From Chitinophaga sp. H8 (GTDB taxonomy: Bacteria > Bacteroidota > Bacteroidia > Chitinophagales > Chitinophagaceae): 64,000 bases of DNA. Shown piece after piece: positions 52,730-61,341 of this stretch. The stretch covers positions 2,878,906-2,942,905 of the forward strand of contig NZ_JBEXAC010000002.1 in assembly GCF_040567655.1 (NCBI RefSeq), given 5' to 3'. The translations under genes were made by a program, and so were the position numbers. Every line of letters starts with the position of its first letter. Within the stretch, counting starts at the first letter, position 1. The notes under the pieces were generated by a model. That model did not search any database. It saw nothing but the letters and a program-made list of their open reading frames with translations, and was not told where the DNA came from.

Positions 52730-53257
52730 CTAGGAGAGATGGACAAGGTCATCTTTACCTTTCAGGTGGTGACGAATAGACCGTAGTGCTCTCGTCATTT
52801 GTTTTTCAATAGTTCCGGTAGCGATCTCTAATGTTGCAGCTATCTCCCGGTAGCTCATATCATGCTCTTTATGCATTCTGAAAATAAGCTGCTGCTGTTG
52901 TGGTAGCTTGCTGATAGCCCGCTGTATCTCCAGCTGCCGCTCTTCGTCCAGCACCTTTTTATCTGCGGATGGATGAACCAGGCGCTCCCGGCTGGAGATC
53001 TTCATGAGCATTTCTTTTTGCCTCACCCGCTTTCGCATTTCATCCAGGAACAGGTTGCGTGCGTATTGGCGTAGCAATGCCAGTATGGCATGATCATCTT
53101 TTACTGCAGGTAGGTGCTGCCATAGCCGGATGTAGGTTTCTTGTATGATATCCTCACATAAATGTGGGTCTGCACACATCCCAAACAGTACCGAATACAG
53201 TTTGTCATGTGTGTCATCAATGATCCTTTTTAACCTGTTTTCGTGCTGTTTCTGCAA
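52730..53257 (-). CDS. ECF-type RNA polymerase sigma factor
   Basis: 175 aa with region 2 (LFGMCADPHLCEDIIQETYIRLW) and region 4 (ISKLPQQQQLIFRMHKEHDMSYREIAATLEIATGTIEKQMTRALRSIRHHL). The order and length fit FecI-like sigma factors of Bacteroidota. It is transcribed away from the fecR-like gene across a 203-bp gap, instead of the more common same-strand order. It ends 24 bp from the convergent LytTR gene. Confidence 0.93.
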   Translation of the reverse strand: MQKQHENRLKRIIDDTHDKLYSVLFGMCADPHLCEDIIQETYIRLWQHLPAVKDDHAILALLRQYARNLFLDEMRKRVRQKEMLMKISSRERLVHPSADKKVLDEERQLEIQRAISKLPQQQQLIFRMHKEHDMSYREIAATLEIATGTIEKQMTRALRSIRHHLKGKDDLVHLS

Positions 53258-53276
53258 GATTTAGGCGATTTGTATC

Positions 53277-53304
53277 AAAGATAACAAAGGAAAGATAACA
53301 AAGG
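53277..53304. repeat. Two tandem 14-bp copies of AAAGATAACAAAGG
   Basis: AAAGATAACAAAGG occurs back to back at 53277-53290 and 53291-53304. The second copy runs into the larger direct repeat. It lies directly in front of the ECF sigma gene start (53257), so it may affect its expression. Confidence 0.65.
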
Positions 53305-53454
53305 TTAACAAATTATTGAGTGCGGCCAGCCTGTACAGGTAAATTATTTCCCGTCCGTGTTATGATAGGTGTTGGGCGGGCAAAGATAGTAAAGGTTAAC
53401 AAATTATTAAGTGCACCTACCCTGTACGGGTAAATTATTTCCCGTACGTGTTAT
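53292..53454 (+). repeat. 72-bp direct repeat (period 91 bp) in the sigma-fecR intergenic region
   Basis: Copy A (53292-53363) and copy B (53383-53454) align over 72 bp with 9 mismatches, about 87% identity, and share the block GGTTAACAAATTATT. In copy B the dyad GTACGGG (53424-53430) ... CCCGTAC (53441-53447) is perfect around TAAATTATTT. In copy A it is degenerate (GTACAGG...CCCGTCC). Copy B ends 6 bp before the fecR ATG. A duplicated promoter or operator is likely, and the dyad could be a regulator site. Confidence 0.75.
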
Positions 53455-53460
53455 ATACAT

Positions 53461-54417
53461 ATGGATAAAGAAAAATTGGATAATTTTTTCCGTGGACGTC
53501 TCAGCGACAGCGAGCAGCAGCAAGTGAAGGATTGGATTGCCAGTCAGGGAGAAGGCTGGGTGGATGCTTATATGCAGGAGCATTGGGACAATGTGGAGTT
53601 TCCTGCTGCTCCCGGGCAAAAGGAAAATATGAAGGAAAAAGTATTGCTGCATCTTCCGGACAGGGAACGGTCCATCAAATGGATCAATCTCTTAAAAGTT
53701 GCCGCTGTATTCCTGTTGGCCGCCGCAGGTTATTGGTGGTGGAAGCTGGTACAACGCCCTCCGGCGCCGGAATGGCACATCGTCAGCAATGAAGGTACGG
53801 GGCACCAGATACTGAAAGATACATTGCCGGATGGTAGTGTCGTAATACTGAACGAGCATTCGCAAATACGATACGCCTCCACCTATAATAAGAAAAACAG
53901 GACCGTTGAACTAACGGGAGAAGCCTTTTTTGAAGTAACGCATGATAAAGCGCGGCCTTTTATAGTGAAGGCAGGACAGGTGGAAACACGGGTATATGGC
54001 ACCGCTTTTAGTATAACGGCCTATCCCGCTTCGGGCCAGCTGAGGGTAGGGCTTCAACGGGGAAGTATAGGAGTCTCCTACGATACATCACATACTGCAC
54101 CGGAGAAAATGCTGGTGCCCGGCCAGTTGCTGATCTATAATAAAAGCAACAACACGGCATCTATAGAAAACCAGACGCCGGATAAGGTTGAAGCATGGAC
54201 TACCGGTAAACTGGTGTTCTATAAAACACCGGTAAATGATGTGTTCTTGCAACTGGAGCAGCGGTATGATGTTCATTTCCGCTATGACAATAGTTTGGGC
54301 GATAAAACAATCACTGCCACATTCGATGGTGCACCATTGGAAAAAGTATTACAGCATATTTCTTTTGTATGGAATATTCATTTTAGGCAACATGGCGACA
54401 GCATTGATGTAAGATAA
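53461..54417 (+). CDS. FecR-family anti-sigma factor
   Basis: Membrane-spanning anti-sigma factor of 318 aa that passes a signal from a TonB-dependent receptor to the ECF sigma factor. The cytosolic N-terminus (1-75) precedes a membrane helix (VAAVFLLAAAGYWWWKLV, about 81-98). The periplasmic FecR domain follows (about 115-210): LPDGSVVILNEHSQIRYASTYNKKNRTVELTGEAFFEV. The C-terminal DUF4974-type domain (about 235-318) includes LVFYKTPVNDVFLQLEQRYDVHFRY. Its target is presumably the sigma factor encoded divergently at 52730-53257, and its input the STN-containing SusC downstream. Confidence 0.93.
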   Translation: MDKEKLDNFFRGRLSDSEQQQVKDWIASQGEGWVDAYMQEHWDNVEFPAAPGQKENMKEKVLLHLPDRERSIKWINLLKVAAVFLLAAAGYWWWKLVQRPPAPEWHIVSNEGTGHQILKDTLPDGSVVILNEHSQIRYASTYNKKNRTVELTGEAFFEVTHDKARPFIVKAGQVETRVYGTAFSITAYPASGQLRVGLQRGSIGVSYDTSHTAPEKMLVPGQLLIYNKSNNTASIENQTPDKVEAWTTGKLVFYKTPVNDVFLQLEQRYDVHFRYDNSLGDKTITATFDGAPLEKVLQHISFVWNIHFRQHGDSIDVR

Positions 54418-54450
54418 AAATTAATTCACTCACCTGCACTAAAAAAATAA

Positions 54451-54474
54451 AGCGCTGTCGGCCAGGACAGCGCT
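54451..54474 (+). other. Perfect 9-bp hairpin between fecR and susC4
   Basis: AGCGCTGTC (54451-54459) pairs exactly with GACAGCGCT (54466-54474) around GGCCAG. There is no T run, so it is unlikely to be a full terminator. It may slow or process the transcript to set relative amounts of FecR and the abundant SusC. Confidence 0.6.
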
Positions 54475-54521
54475 CATGGAAGTGCTTTATCTAAAAAAAT
54501 AAAACGTCTAACAACGAAGCT

Positions 54522-57500
54522 ATGACAAAAAATCTAAAAAGTAAGTTGTCTGCAAAAAACAGGCGCCCGTTTGGGAAGGTATGGGGCCTGTTACCATTAT
54601 CCCTCTGCTGGGCGCAACTTGTAAGCGCTCAAAACATCCGGATAAACCTTACCCGTACCGATCTTGCCCGGGTAGTAGATGCTGTTCAGCAACAGGCACC
54701 GGAATATGAATTTTCCTACCAGCGGGAATCACTGGAAAGGGTCAAACTGGACCATGTCCGGCTTTCGGCAGCAAAATTCAAAGACGCACTCGATCAGCTC
54801 CAGCCCTATGGACTGGAATACATGCTGGACGGCAAAACGGTATCCATGCGCTATGCTGCTCCTAAACCAGCCCGCGTACAGCAATCTGACATACGTAAGG
54901 GGACTATTACAGATGCTGAAACCGGCGAGCCCATAATAGGTGCCACCGTACGTGTAAAAGACGGTGATGGCGGTACTACTACCGGAGAAAATGGTGCTTA
55001 TTCCATCCGCGCAAAAGCAGATGCCACCCTGGTGATCAGCTTTATTGGTTTTGTCAACAAGGAGGTGCCTGTAAATAATCAATCAGTCATCAATATTACT
55101 TTGTCGCCGGATCAGCGCCGGTTGCAACAGGTAGTTGTAACGGCCCTGGGTATCAAACGTGATGAAAAGGCATTAGGGTATGCCATACAACGGGTATCCG
55201 GTGAAGAAGTACAGCGGGTCAAAGGGGTGGATATTGCCACTTCCCTGACTGGTAAAGTGGCCGGTCTGCAGATCCGGAACAGTACCGAGTTTTTTGAAGC
55301 GCCTAACATTTCTTTAAGAGGTGGTACCCCCTTGCTGGTAATCAATGGTGTGCCTTACGGTAATATGACACTGCGCGATATCAGCCCGGATGATATTGAA
55401 AGCATGGATGTCCTGAAAGGCTCCACAGCAGCGGCACTTTACGGACAACGCGGCGGGGAGGGGGTGATCATTATCACCACTAAAAAAGGTGGCAAAAAAG
55501 GAGTGACTGTTTCTATCAACAGCAACACCATGTTCAATGCCGGGTTTCTGACCCTGCCCAAAGTGCAGCATAATTACAGCGCGGGCCTTGGTGGTACCTA
55601 CAGCGCCACAGACTATATCTGGGGTGACCGCCTTGATATAGGCAGAAAAGCACAGCAATGGAACCCTGTCACTAAAAAAATGGAAGAAGCCGAGCTGACC
55701 TCCCAGGGAAAGGATAATTTCAGGAATTTCCTGGAATCCAGTTTCATTACAAATAACAACATCAGCGTAGCACAATCCGGCGAAAATGGCAGCTTCCGGG
55801 TGTCCTTTACGGATACCTATAATAAAGGCCAGTATCCCAATGCCAAAGCCAATATGATTAACTTCTCCGTAGGCGGCGAGATGAAACTTGGAGATCGTTT
55901 CAAGTTGGAAGCCACAGTAGGATATAACAAACGTAAATCACCTCAGATATGGGGAAGTGGCTATGACAACCAGGGATATATTTATAACCTGTTGATGTGG
56001 ACCGGCCCAGAATATGATGTGACCAAGTTTCGCGATTACTGGGTAACACCCGGGGTTGAACAGAACTGGATGTACGCAACATGGTATGACAACCCATATC
56101 TCATTGCCTATGAAAAGCTGAACGCAGTAGACCAGAATACCTACAATGCTATGCTCTCCGCAGGATATACCCTGTTCAAAGATGCACGCTTACAATTGCG
56201 TAGTGGAATAGATTATTATGGAAATGAAGACATAAAACGCAACCCTATCAATATCAACTCCACCCGTGGTGGTTTTGAGTCCAAAGGGCTATATCAGCAA
56301 CAACAAGCTACCGGTTTCAGTACCAACAACGATCTGATTTTCACCATTAATAAAAAGGTGGGCAATTTTGGTATAGATGGACTGGCGGGAGGTACCATTT
56401 ATTACTTTAGCAACAATTCATTACTCGGCAAAACACGTGGTGGGTTAACGGTTCCGGAATTATATTCCCTGGCGGCATCGGTGGAGCGTCCGGAAGTGTT
56501 TACCGGCCACAGCGCCAAGCAGGTGAACTCTTTGTTCGGCAGACTCTCTCTTAGCTGGAAGAGCGCTTTCTTTGTGGACATAACCGGTCGTAATGACTGG
56601 AGCTCTACACTACCAAAAGCTACCCGTTCTTACTTTTATCCTTCTATAGGTGGAAGTACAGTATTGTCAGAGCTGTTTAAGTTACCCAACTGGATGGACT
56701 TCTGGAAGGTACGTGGTTCCTGGGCGCTTTCTAAAGGAGATCTCGACGTTTACGCTACCAACCGCACCTATAGCACAGAGCTGGGCGTATGGGAAGGCCT
56801 GAATACCGGTACTTATCCTACCAACATTTTTGACGGAAGTATCAAACCTAAGACTGCCCGTACCTGGGAAATCGGTACCATGGCCTGGTTCCTCAAAAAC
56901 CGTCTGCAACTGGATGTGACTTACTATAATAAGTATAGTTATAACCAGCAGATCAATGCGGAAATTTCACCCGCTTCCGGATTTACCTCCTCACTGGTAA
57001 ATACCAATGAATCCTATGTGCGCCGTGGTGTGGAGATCACCGTAAGCGGCACACCGGTGAATACGGGGAAATTCAGATGGGACGCCGCCTTTAACTGGTC
57101 TACCTCCCATGAATACTTCAAAACACTGGATTCCAATTATTCTTCGGATAACCTGTGGACAAAAATTGGAGAACGCCGCGATGCTTATGTTGCCGAACCC
57201 TGGGAAAAAGATCCAAACGGCAATATTGTGCACCAGGATAACGGCCTGCCTTTGGAAAGCCAGTATCAATCACGGATTGGCTTTTCAGACCCCAGCTGGA
57301 TCTTTGGTTTCACAAACAGCTTCACTTATGATCACTTTACCCTTAGCTTCAGTTTCGATGGCAGGGTAGGCGGTTTGATGTTTGAATACATGAACAGTAA
57401 AATGTGGGATACCGGGGCGCATCCTGAAAGCGATAACCAGTGGCGTTATGATGAGGTAGTGAATCACCTGGTGAATTATGTTGGTAATGGTGTAAAAGTG

Positions 57501-57857
57501 GTTTCAGGAGAAATGAAACAGGATAAATACGGTCGTATTATTGAAGATACCCGTGTATTTGCGAAGAATGATATCCCTGTTTCCTACGAAGCCTACTCCC
57601 GGGAATTCAGAGGTGGAGTACCAGCTGGTGCGCTCAATCCCACCTTTGTCAAACTCCGTGAAGTATCGCTGCTGTATAGCCTGCCGGCGAACATATACCG
57701 TGCCATCGGTGCCAGCGCAGCTTCTGTAGCGCTTACTGGTCAAAATGTGGCTATCTGGCGCAAGGCATTTAAATATGCCGATCCTGATAAAGGAAAAGAT
57801 GACCTGAACTCGCCCGCCAACCGTTACATAGGCGTTAACATCAAGCTCACCTTCTAA
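54522..57857 (+). CDS. SusC/RagA-family TonB-linked transporter with STN signalling domain
   Basis: 1111 aa. After a long signal region (ends SAQNIRIN) comes an STN (secretin/TonB N-terminal) domain at about 35-108: LTRTDLARVVDAVQQQAPEYEFSYQRESLERVKLD. Then come a carboxypeptidase-regulatory-like domain (about 125-200, GTITDAETGEPIIGATVRV), the TonB box (LQQVVVTALGIKRDEKALGY) and the plug (LRGGTPLLVINGVPYG, SMDVLKGSTAAALYGQRGG). The barrel ends IGVNIKLTF. The STN domain contacts FecR, so this receptor should report ligand binding to the sigma/FecR pair encoded directly upstream. It heads a transcript with susD4 and the phosphatase. Confidence 0.95.
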   Translation: MTKNLKSKLSAKNRRPFGKVWGLLPLSLCWAQLVSAQNIRINLTRTDLARVVDAVQQQAPEYEFSYQRESLERVKLDHVRLSAAKFKDALDQLQPYGLEYMLDGKTVSMRYAAPKPARVQQSDIRKGTITDAETGEPIIGATVRVKDGDGGTTTGENGAYSIRAKADATLVISFIGFVNKEVPVNNQSVINITLSPDQRRLQQVVVTALGIKRDEKALGYAIQRVSGEEVQRVKGVDIATSLTGKVAGLQIRNSTEFFEAPNISLRGGTPLLVINGVPYGNMTLRDISPDDIESMDVLKGSTAAALYGQRGGEGVIIITTKKGGKKGVTVSINSNTMFNAGFLTLPKVQHNYSAGLGGTYSATDYIWGDRLDIGRKAQQWNPVTKKMEEAELTSQGKDNFRNFLESSFITNNNISVAQSGENGSFRVSFTDTYNKGQYPNAKANMINFSVGGEMKLGDRFKLEATVGYNKRKSPQIWGSGYDNQGYIYNLLMWTGPEYDVTKFRDYWVTPGVEQNWMYATWYDNPYLIAYEKLNAVDQNTYNAMLSAGYTLFKDARLQLRSGIDYYGNEDIKRNPININSTRGGFESKGLYQQQQATGFSTNNDLIFTINKKVGNFGIDGLAGGTIYYFSNNSLLGKTRGGLTVPELYSLAASVERPEVFTGHSAKQVNSLFGRLSLSWKSAFFVDITGRNDWSSTLPKATRSYFYPSIGGSTVLSELFKLPNWMDFWKVRGSWALSKGDLDVYATNRTYSTELGVWEGLNTGTYPTNIFDGSIKPKTARTWEIGTMAWFLKNRLQLDVTYYNKYSYNQQINAEISPASGFTSSLVNTNESYVRRGVEITVSGTPVNTGKFRWDAAFNWSTSHEYFKTLDSNYSSDNLWTKIGERRDAYVAEPWEKDPNGNIVHQDNGLPLESQYQSRIGFSDPSWIFGFTNSFTYDHFTLSFSFDGRVGGLMFEYMNSKMWDTGAHPESDNQWRYDEVVNHLVNYVGNGVKVVSGEMKQDKYGRIIEDTRVFAKNDIPVSYEAYSREFRGGVPAGALNPTFVKLREVSLLYSLPANIYRAIGASAASVALTGQNVAIWRKAFKYADPDKGKDDLNSPANRYIGVNIKLTF

Positions 57858-57867
57858 TGCTTTCATC

Positions 57868-59400
57868 ATGTATAGACAATATATAAGTATATTCCTGACC
57901 GTACTGCTGCTTGCCAGCTGCTCGAAATTTGACGAGATCAATACCGATCCTACCCGTACCACCAAGGTTACTTCTGCCATGTTAGCTACTACATTGTTGC
58001 TGGATATGACCAGGACTACCTTTAAAACCAACACGGACTTCATGCGTCCAAACATGCTGGCGAAATACACCTGTTGGTCGTCCAGTGCGAACGATGAACA
58101 ATATAACCGCCTGAGCCGTACCGAATATTTTGACCGCCTGGTAGTATTAAATAATATCGATAAAATGATAGCGCTTGCTACCAGTGAAGAGTTGAAGAAT
58201 TCTTACACTGCGCTTGGGCATCTGGTACGCGCCTGGCGCTTTTTTGAGCTCACCATGCAGGTGGGGGATGTTCCCTATTCCCAGGCGATCAAAGGGGAAG
58301 ACAGCCACATTATTAAACCAGCCTACGATTCTCAGAAGGATGTTTTTCTGGGCATTCTTTCCGAACTGGATAAAGCGGATGAGCTGTTTGGCAAGGGAGT
58401 AGACTTTGCCGGAGATCCTATTTACGGAGGAAAAGTGACGCAATGGCGGAAAATGGTAAACACCTTCCAACTGAAAGTGCTGACTAACCTGTTCCGTAAA
58501 ACTGCCGACACTGATCTGAATGTGAAGAGCCGTTTTCAAAAGATTGTCAGCAGCATGCCCATCATGCAAAGCAATGATGATAACTTTCAGCTGCGGTTTT
58601 ATGATAAAACAGGTGAAAAATATCCGTTCTATAAAGAAAACAACCAGTCTTACGTATATATCATGCTGAGCAGCGTGATCATCGATTCGTTGAAAACGCT
58701 GAAAGACCGCCGGTTGTTTTACTATGGCAAACCTTCTCCGGTGAAAATACAAGGCGGCATGCTGGTGTCTGACTGGAACGCTTATACGGCGCCTAATCCA
58801 TCGGCATCTTATTCCGTTATTTCACAGGTAGCAGGCAGCCGTGACTATTCCACCATTAACGACCGTTACCTGGAACTGCCTTCCGGCGAACCTGTTTTTT
58901 TGCTGAGTTATGCGGAGATGAAGTTTATGCTGGCGGAAGCTGCTGTGCGGGGATGGGTCACCGGTAATGCTGCCGACTATTACAACGATGCTATTATAGC
59001 TGCTATGAAATTTACAGTAGACAATACCATCAATGATCCGGCGTATCACCATAACATGCCTATTACAGATGACTATGTGCGTAATGTTTATCTGAAGCAA
59101 CCGGCAGTGGTTTTTGCTACGAATACAGATCAGCGTTTAAAACAGATCTTCCTGCAACAATATCTTTCCAATTTCCTGCAGCATCCCTTTAATGCCTACT
59201 TTGAGTACAGGCGTGTGGGATACCCTGTTTTCCCGATAAATCCGGCTTCTAATATGAACATTCCTTCAGACAGGATACCGGTACGCTGGATGTATCCGCA
59301 AAAGGAACTGGACTACAACGGCGTGGAAGTCAATAAAGCCATTCAGCGTCAGTATGGAAGTGATAATGTAAATGCCCTTATGTGGATTCTTAAAGACTAA
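57868..59400 (+). CDS. SusD-like_2 nutrient-binding outer-membrane lipoprotein
   Basis: 510-aa partner of the STN-containing SusC, 10 bp downstream. The lipoprotein signal is MYRQYISIFLTVLLLASC (Cys at about 18), followed by SKFDEINTDPTRTTKVTSAMLATTLLLDMTRT, a typical SusD-like_2 opening. The middle has MQVGDVPYSQAIKGEDSHIIKPAYDSQKDVF. The C-terminus has YLSNFLQHPFNAYFEYRRVGYPVFP with the 'RR.GYP' signature. The phosphatase gene follows after 9 bp, suggesting one operon. Confidence 0.93.
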   Translation: MYRQYISIFLTVLLLASCSKFDEINTDPTRTTKVTSAMLATTLLLDMTRTTFKTNTDFMRPNMLAKYTCWSSSANDEQYNRLSRTEYFDRLVVLNNIDKMIALATSEELKNSYTALGHLVRAWRFFELTMQVGDVPYSQAIKGEDSHIIKPAYDSQKDVFLGILSELDKADELFGKGVDFAGDPIYGGKVTQWRKMVNTFQLKVLTNLFRKTADTDLNVKSRFQKIVSSMPIMQSNDDNFQLRFYDKTGEKYPFYKENNQSYVYIMLSSVIIDSLKTLKDRRLFYYGKPSPVKIQGGMLVSDWNAYTAPNPSASYSVISQVAGSRDYSTINDRYLELPSGEPVFLLSYAEMKFMLAEAAVRGWVTGNAADYYNDAIIAAMKFTVDNTINDPAYHHNMPITDDYVRNVYLKQPAVVFATNTDQRLKQIFLQQYLSNFLQHPFNAYFEYRRVGYPVFPINPASNMNIPSDRIPVRWMYPQKELDYNGVEVNKAIQRQYGSDNVNALMWILKD

Positions 59401-59409
59401 AAAGAAAGT

Positions 59410-61272
59410 ATGCAAAGAATTATTTTATTGCTGCTGTTATGGGCAGGTGGGAGTGCTATGCGTGAAAAACCTTATTTCGTCATAAGGCCTTATCTGCAAT
59501 TTGCGACACAGCACAGTATGCGCATTCTCTGGGAAACCTCCGAAGCGGGCAGGTCCTGGGTAGAATATGGCGCAGCACAATACGATGCGGTGCAGCCGAA
59601 TCTATCTCAGAAGGCCATGGCAAAAGACGTGCGGGCGATGCAGGAAGTAGCATTGGAGGGACTGGAAGCAGAAACGGACTATTTTTACCGGACCGTTAGT
59701 ATCATGCCTGGTGGGGATACGTTATTCAGCGAGGTGTCTACTTTTAAAACAGCAGTAAAGGAAGGAACGCCTATTGCATTTGCTGTATTCAGTGATTCCC
59801 AGCAAAATGCCCCCGTGTGGGGCACGCTGACGAACCTGGCAGCGAAAGAGCGTCCCAACTTTGCCATTCATGGCGGCGACCTGGTCGATTATGGCTATGT
59901 AAAACGCAATTGGGTGGAAGAGTTTTTTGCTCCGGCATATCCCTTCATGCGCACTTATCCCATGTATACGATTATGGGTAATCACGAACATGGAGCGCCT
60001 TATTACTATCAGTATCTCAGTAATCCGGCACCGGAATATTATTACACCTTTACCTACGGAAATACACAGTTCTTTCTGTTTGATACAGACCACGATGTAA
60101 CCCGCGGCACGGAAGTGTATGATTGGCTGGAATGGGAGCTGGCACGCTCTAAGGCTCCCTGGAAAATAGTGATGCATCATCGTCCTTCTTATTCATCTGA
60201 TAATGATGACTTCGGAGAAACGGACAAAGCACGTTCCATATTGGGTGATCCTGATCTGCAGGACCTTCCGCCGCTGTACGACAAATATGGCGTGGATGTT
60301 GTTTTCTATGGTCATATTCATACCTATGAACGTAGCTGGCCCCTCCTGAATGGAAAGGCATATGGTGATAAGGGAGTACGTTATATCAATATCGGTGGCA
60401 GCGGAGGCACTGTGGAACATTCTGCACCTAACCGCTCATGGTTCACCAATAAAGTGAGAACCGGTTTCTGTTTCGGTTATGCCCGTATTGCCGGGAACGT
60501 GTTGCAGTTTCAGGCCATAGATGATAACGGGCAGGTGTTCGATGCCTTTGAAATCACCAAAAATATCTCCTGGCATGATCCTGCCCTGGCACGTAAAATG
60601 CCGCCCGCACCTATGTTCCGTGCGTCCTCCTCGGTATTTACAGATACCCTGCAGCTAACATTGGATAAGGCATTACCGGGCCTGGATATACGTTATTCTA
60701 CAGACGGATCCACCCCAAAACAACGGTACACCGGTCCGTTATTACTGCAGAAAACCACTTTAGTGAAGGCGATGGCCTTCACTAAAGATGGCGAGAGCCA
60801 TGTGGTGGAAAAACAATTTACGCTGCAGACACCGTTTGAAGGTAGTAAAGTAACACCTGCGCCGGGCTTGTTATACCGCTATGCACCTGGTAAAATAAGT
60901 AAGCGTGACAGTTTCGAAAAACTACCTTTTGGCGAACCTAAAGTGATAAAGAGTTATGACCTCAAAGAAATTGTACACCGCGGAGAAGAATGGGGTGTTG
61001 AATTTACTGGTTATATATACGTGGCAGAAGATGGTATATATACCTTCAGCGGGCATGCGGAAAACTGGCTGAAGTTCTTTATACACGATCAAATGCTGAT
61101 AGAAGAATATGACCAGGATATTGAAAAAAGCGGGGAAATAGCGCTGAAAAAGGGATATCATCCTGTAAAGATCCAGTATTACGATGTGCGCCGGCCACCG
61201 TCCATTGATTTGTATATACAACGAAAAGGAGGAGAACGGGAAGTGCTGTCAGATGCCGTTTTATTTCATTAA
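59410..61272 (+). CDS. Purple-acid-phosphatase-like metallophosphoesterase with chitobiase-type and PA14 domains
   Basis: 620-aa secreted or envelope enzyme, with a short hydrophobic N-terminus (IILLLLLWAGGSAM). A fibronectin-like PAP N-domain (about 22-115) is followed by the dinuclear metal phosphatase: FAVFSDSQQN, HGGDLVDYG, IMGNHEHGAPY, KIVMHHRPSYS and VVFYGHIHTYERSW. Then come a chitobiase C-terminal-like Ig fold (about 410-475, LDIRYSTDGSTPKQRYTGPLLL) and a PA14-like sugar-binding domain (about 515-610, VAEDGIYTFSGHAENWLKFFIHDQMLIEEYD). It lies at the end of the fourth susCD operon, so it may dephosphorylate or otherwise process a ligand of that transporter. The substrate is not known. 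Confidence 0.9.
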   Translation: MQRIILLLLLWAGGSAMREKPYFVIRPYLQFATQHSMRILWETSEAGRSWVEYGAAQYDAVQPNLSQKAMAKDVRAMQEVALEGLEAETDYFYRTVSIMPGGDTLFSEVSTFKTAVKEGTPIAFAVFSDSQQNAPVWGTLTNLAAKERPNFAIHGGDLVDYGYVKRNWVEEFFAPAYPFMRTYPMYTIMGNHEHGAPYYYQYLSNPAPEYYYTFTYGNTQFFLFDTDHDVTRGTEVYDWLEWELARSKAPWKIVMHHRPSYSSDNDDFGETDKARSILGDPDLQDLPPLYDKYGVDVVFYGHIHTYERSWPLLNGKAYGDKGVRYINIGGSGGTVEHSAPNRSWFTNKVRTGFCFGYARIAGNVLQFQAIDDNGQVFDAFEITKNISWHDPALARKMPPAPMFRASSSVFTDTLQLTLDKALPGLDIRYSTDGSTPKQRYTGPLLLQKTTLVKAMAFTKDGESHVVEKQFTLQTPFEGSKVTPAPGLLYRYAPGKISKRDSFEKLPFGEPKVIKSYDLKEIVHRGEEWGVEFTGYIYVAEDGIYTFSGHAENWLKFFIHDQMLIEEYDQDIEKSGEIALKKGYHPVKIQYYDVRRPPSIDLYIQRKGGEREVLSDAVLFH

Positions 61273-61292
61273 GGCGTAACTGCCGGAGTGTT

Positions 61293-61340
61293 ACTTATGG
61301 TACCTGCGTGATGGCTTGCCTCATCACGCAGGCCATAAGT
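61293..61340. terminator. Long hairpin between convergent genes
   Basis: ACTTATGG + CCTGCGTGATG (61293-61300, 61303-61313) pairs with CATCACGCAGG + CCATAAGT (61322-61340). That is 19 pairs with a 2-nt bulge and an 8-nt loop. It lies between the phosphatase stop (61272) and the convergent lipoprotein stop (61342). There is no T run, but the position suggests termination or 3'-end stabilisation on both sides. Confidence 0.6.
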
Positions 61341-61341
61341 A

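Noticed and set aside
58147..58752. A 201-codon open frame on the minus strand inside susD4
   Set aside because: It is antisense to a well-supported SusD gene, and its composition (many His, Ile, Phe) is not that of a normal protein of this genome.
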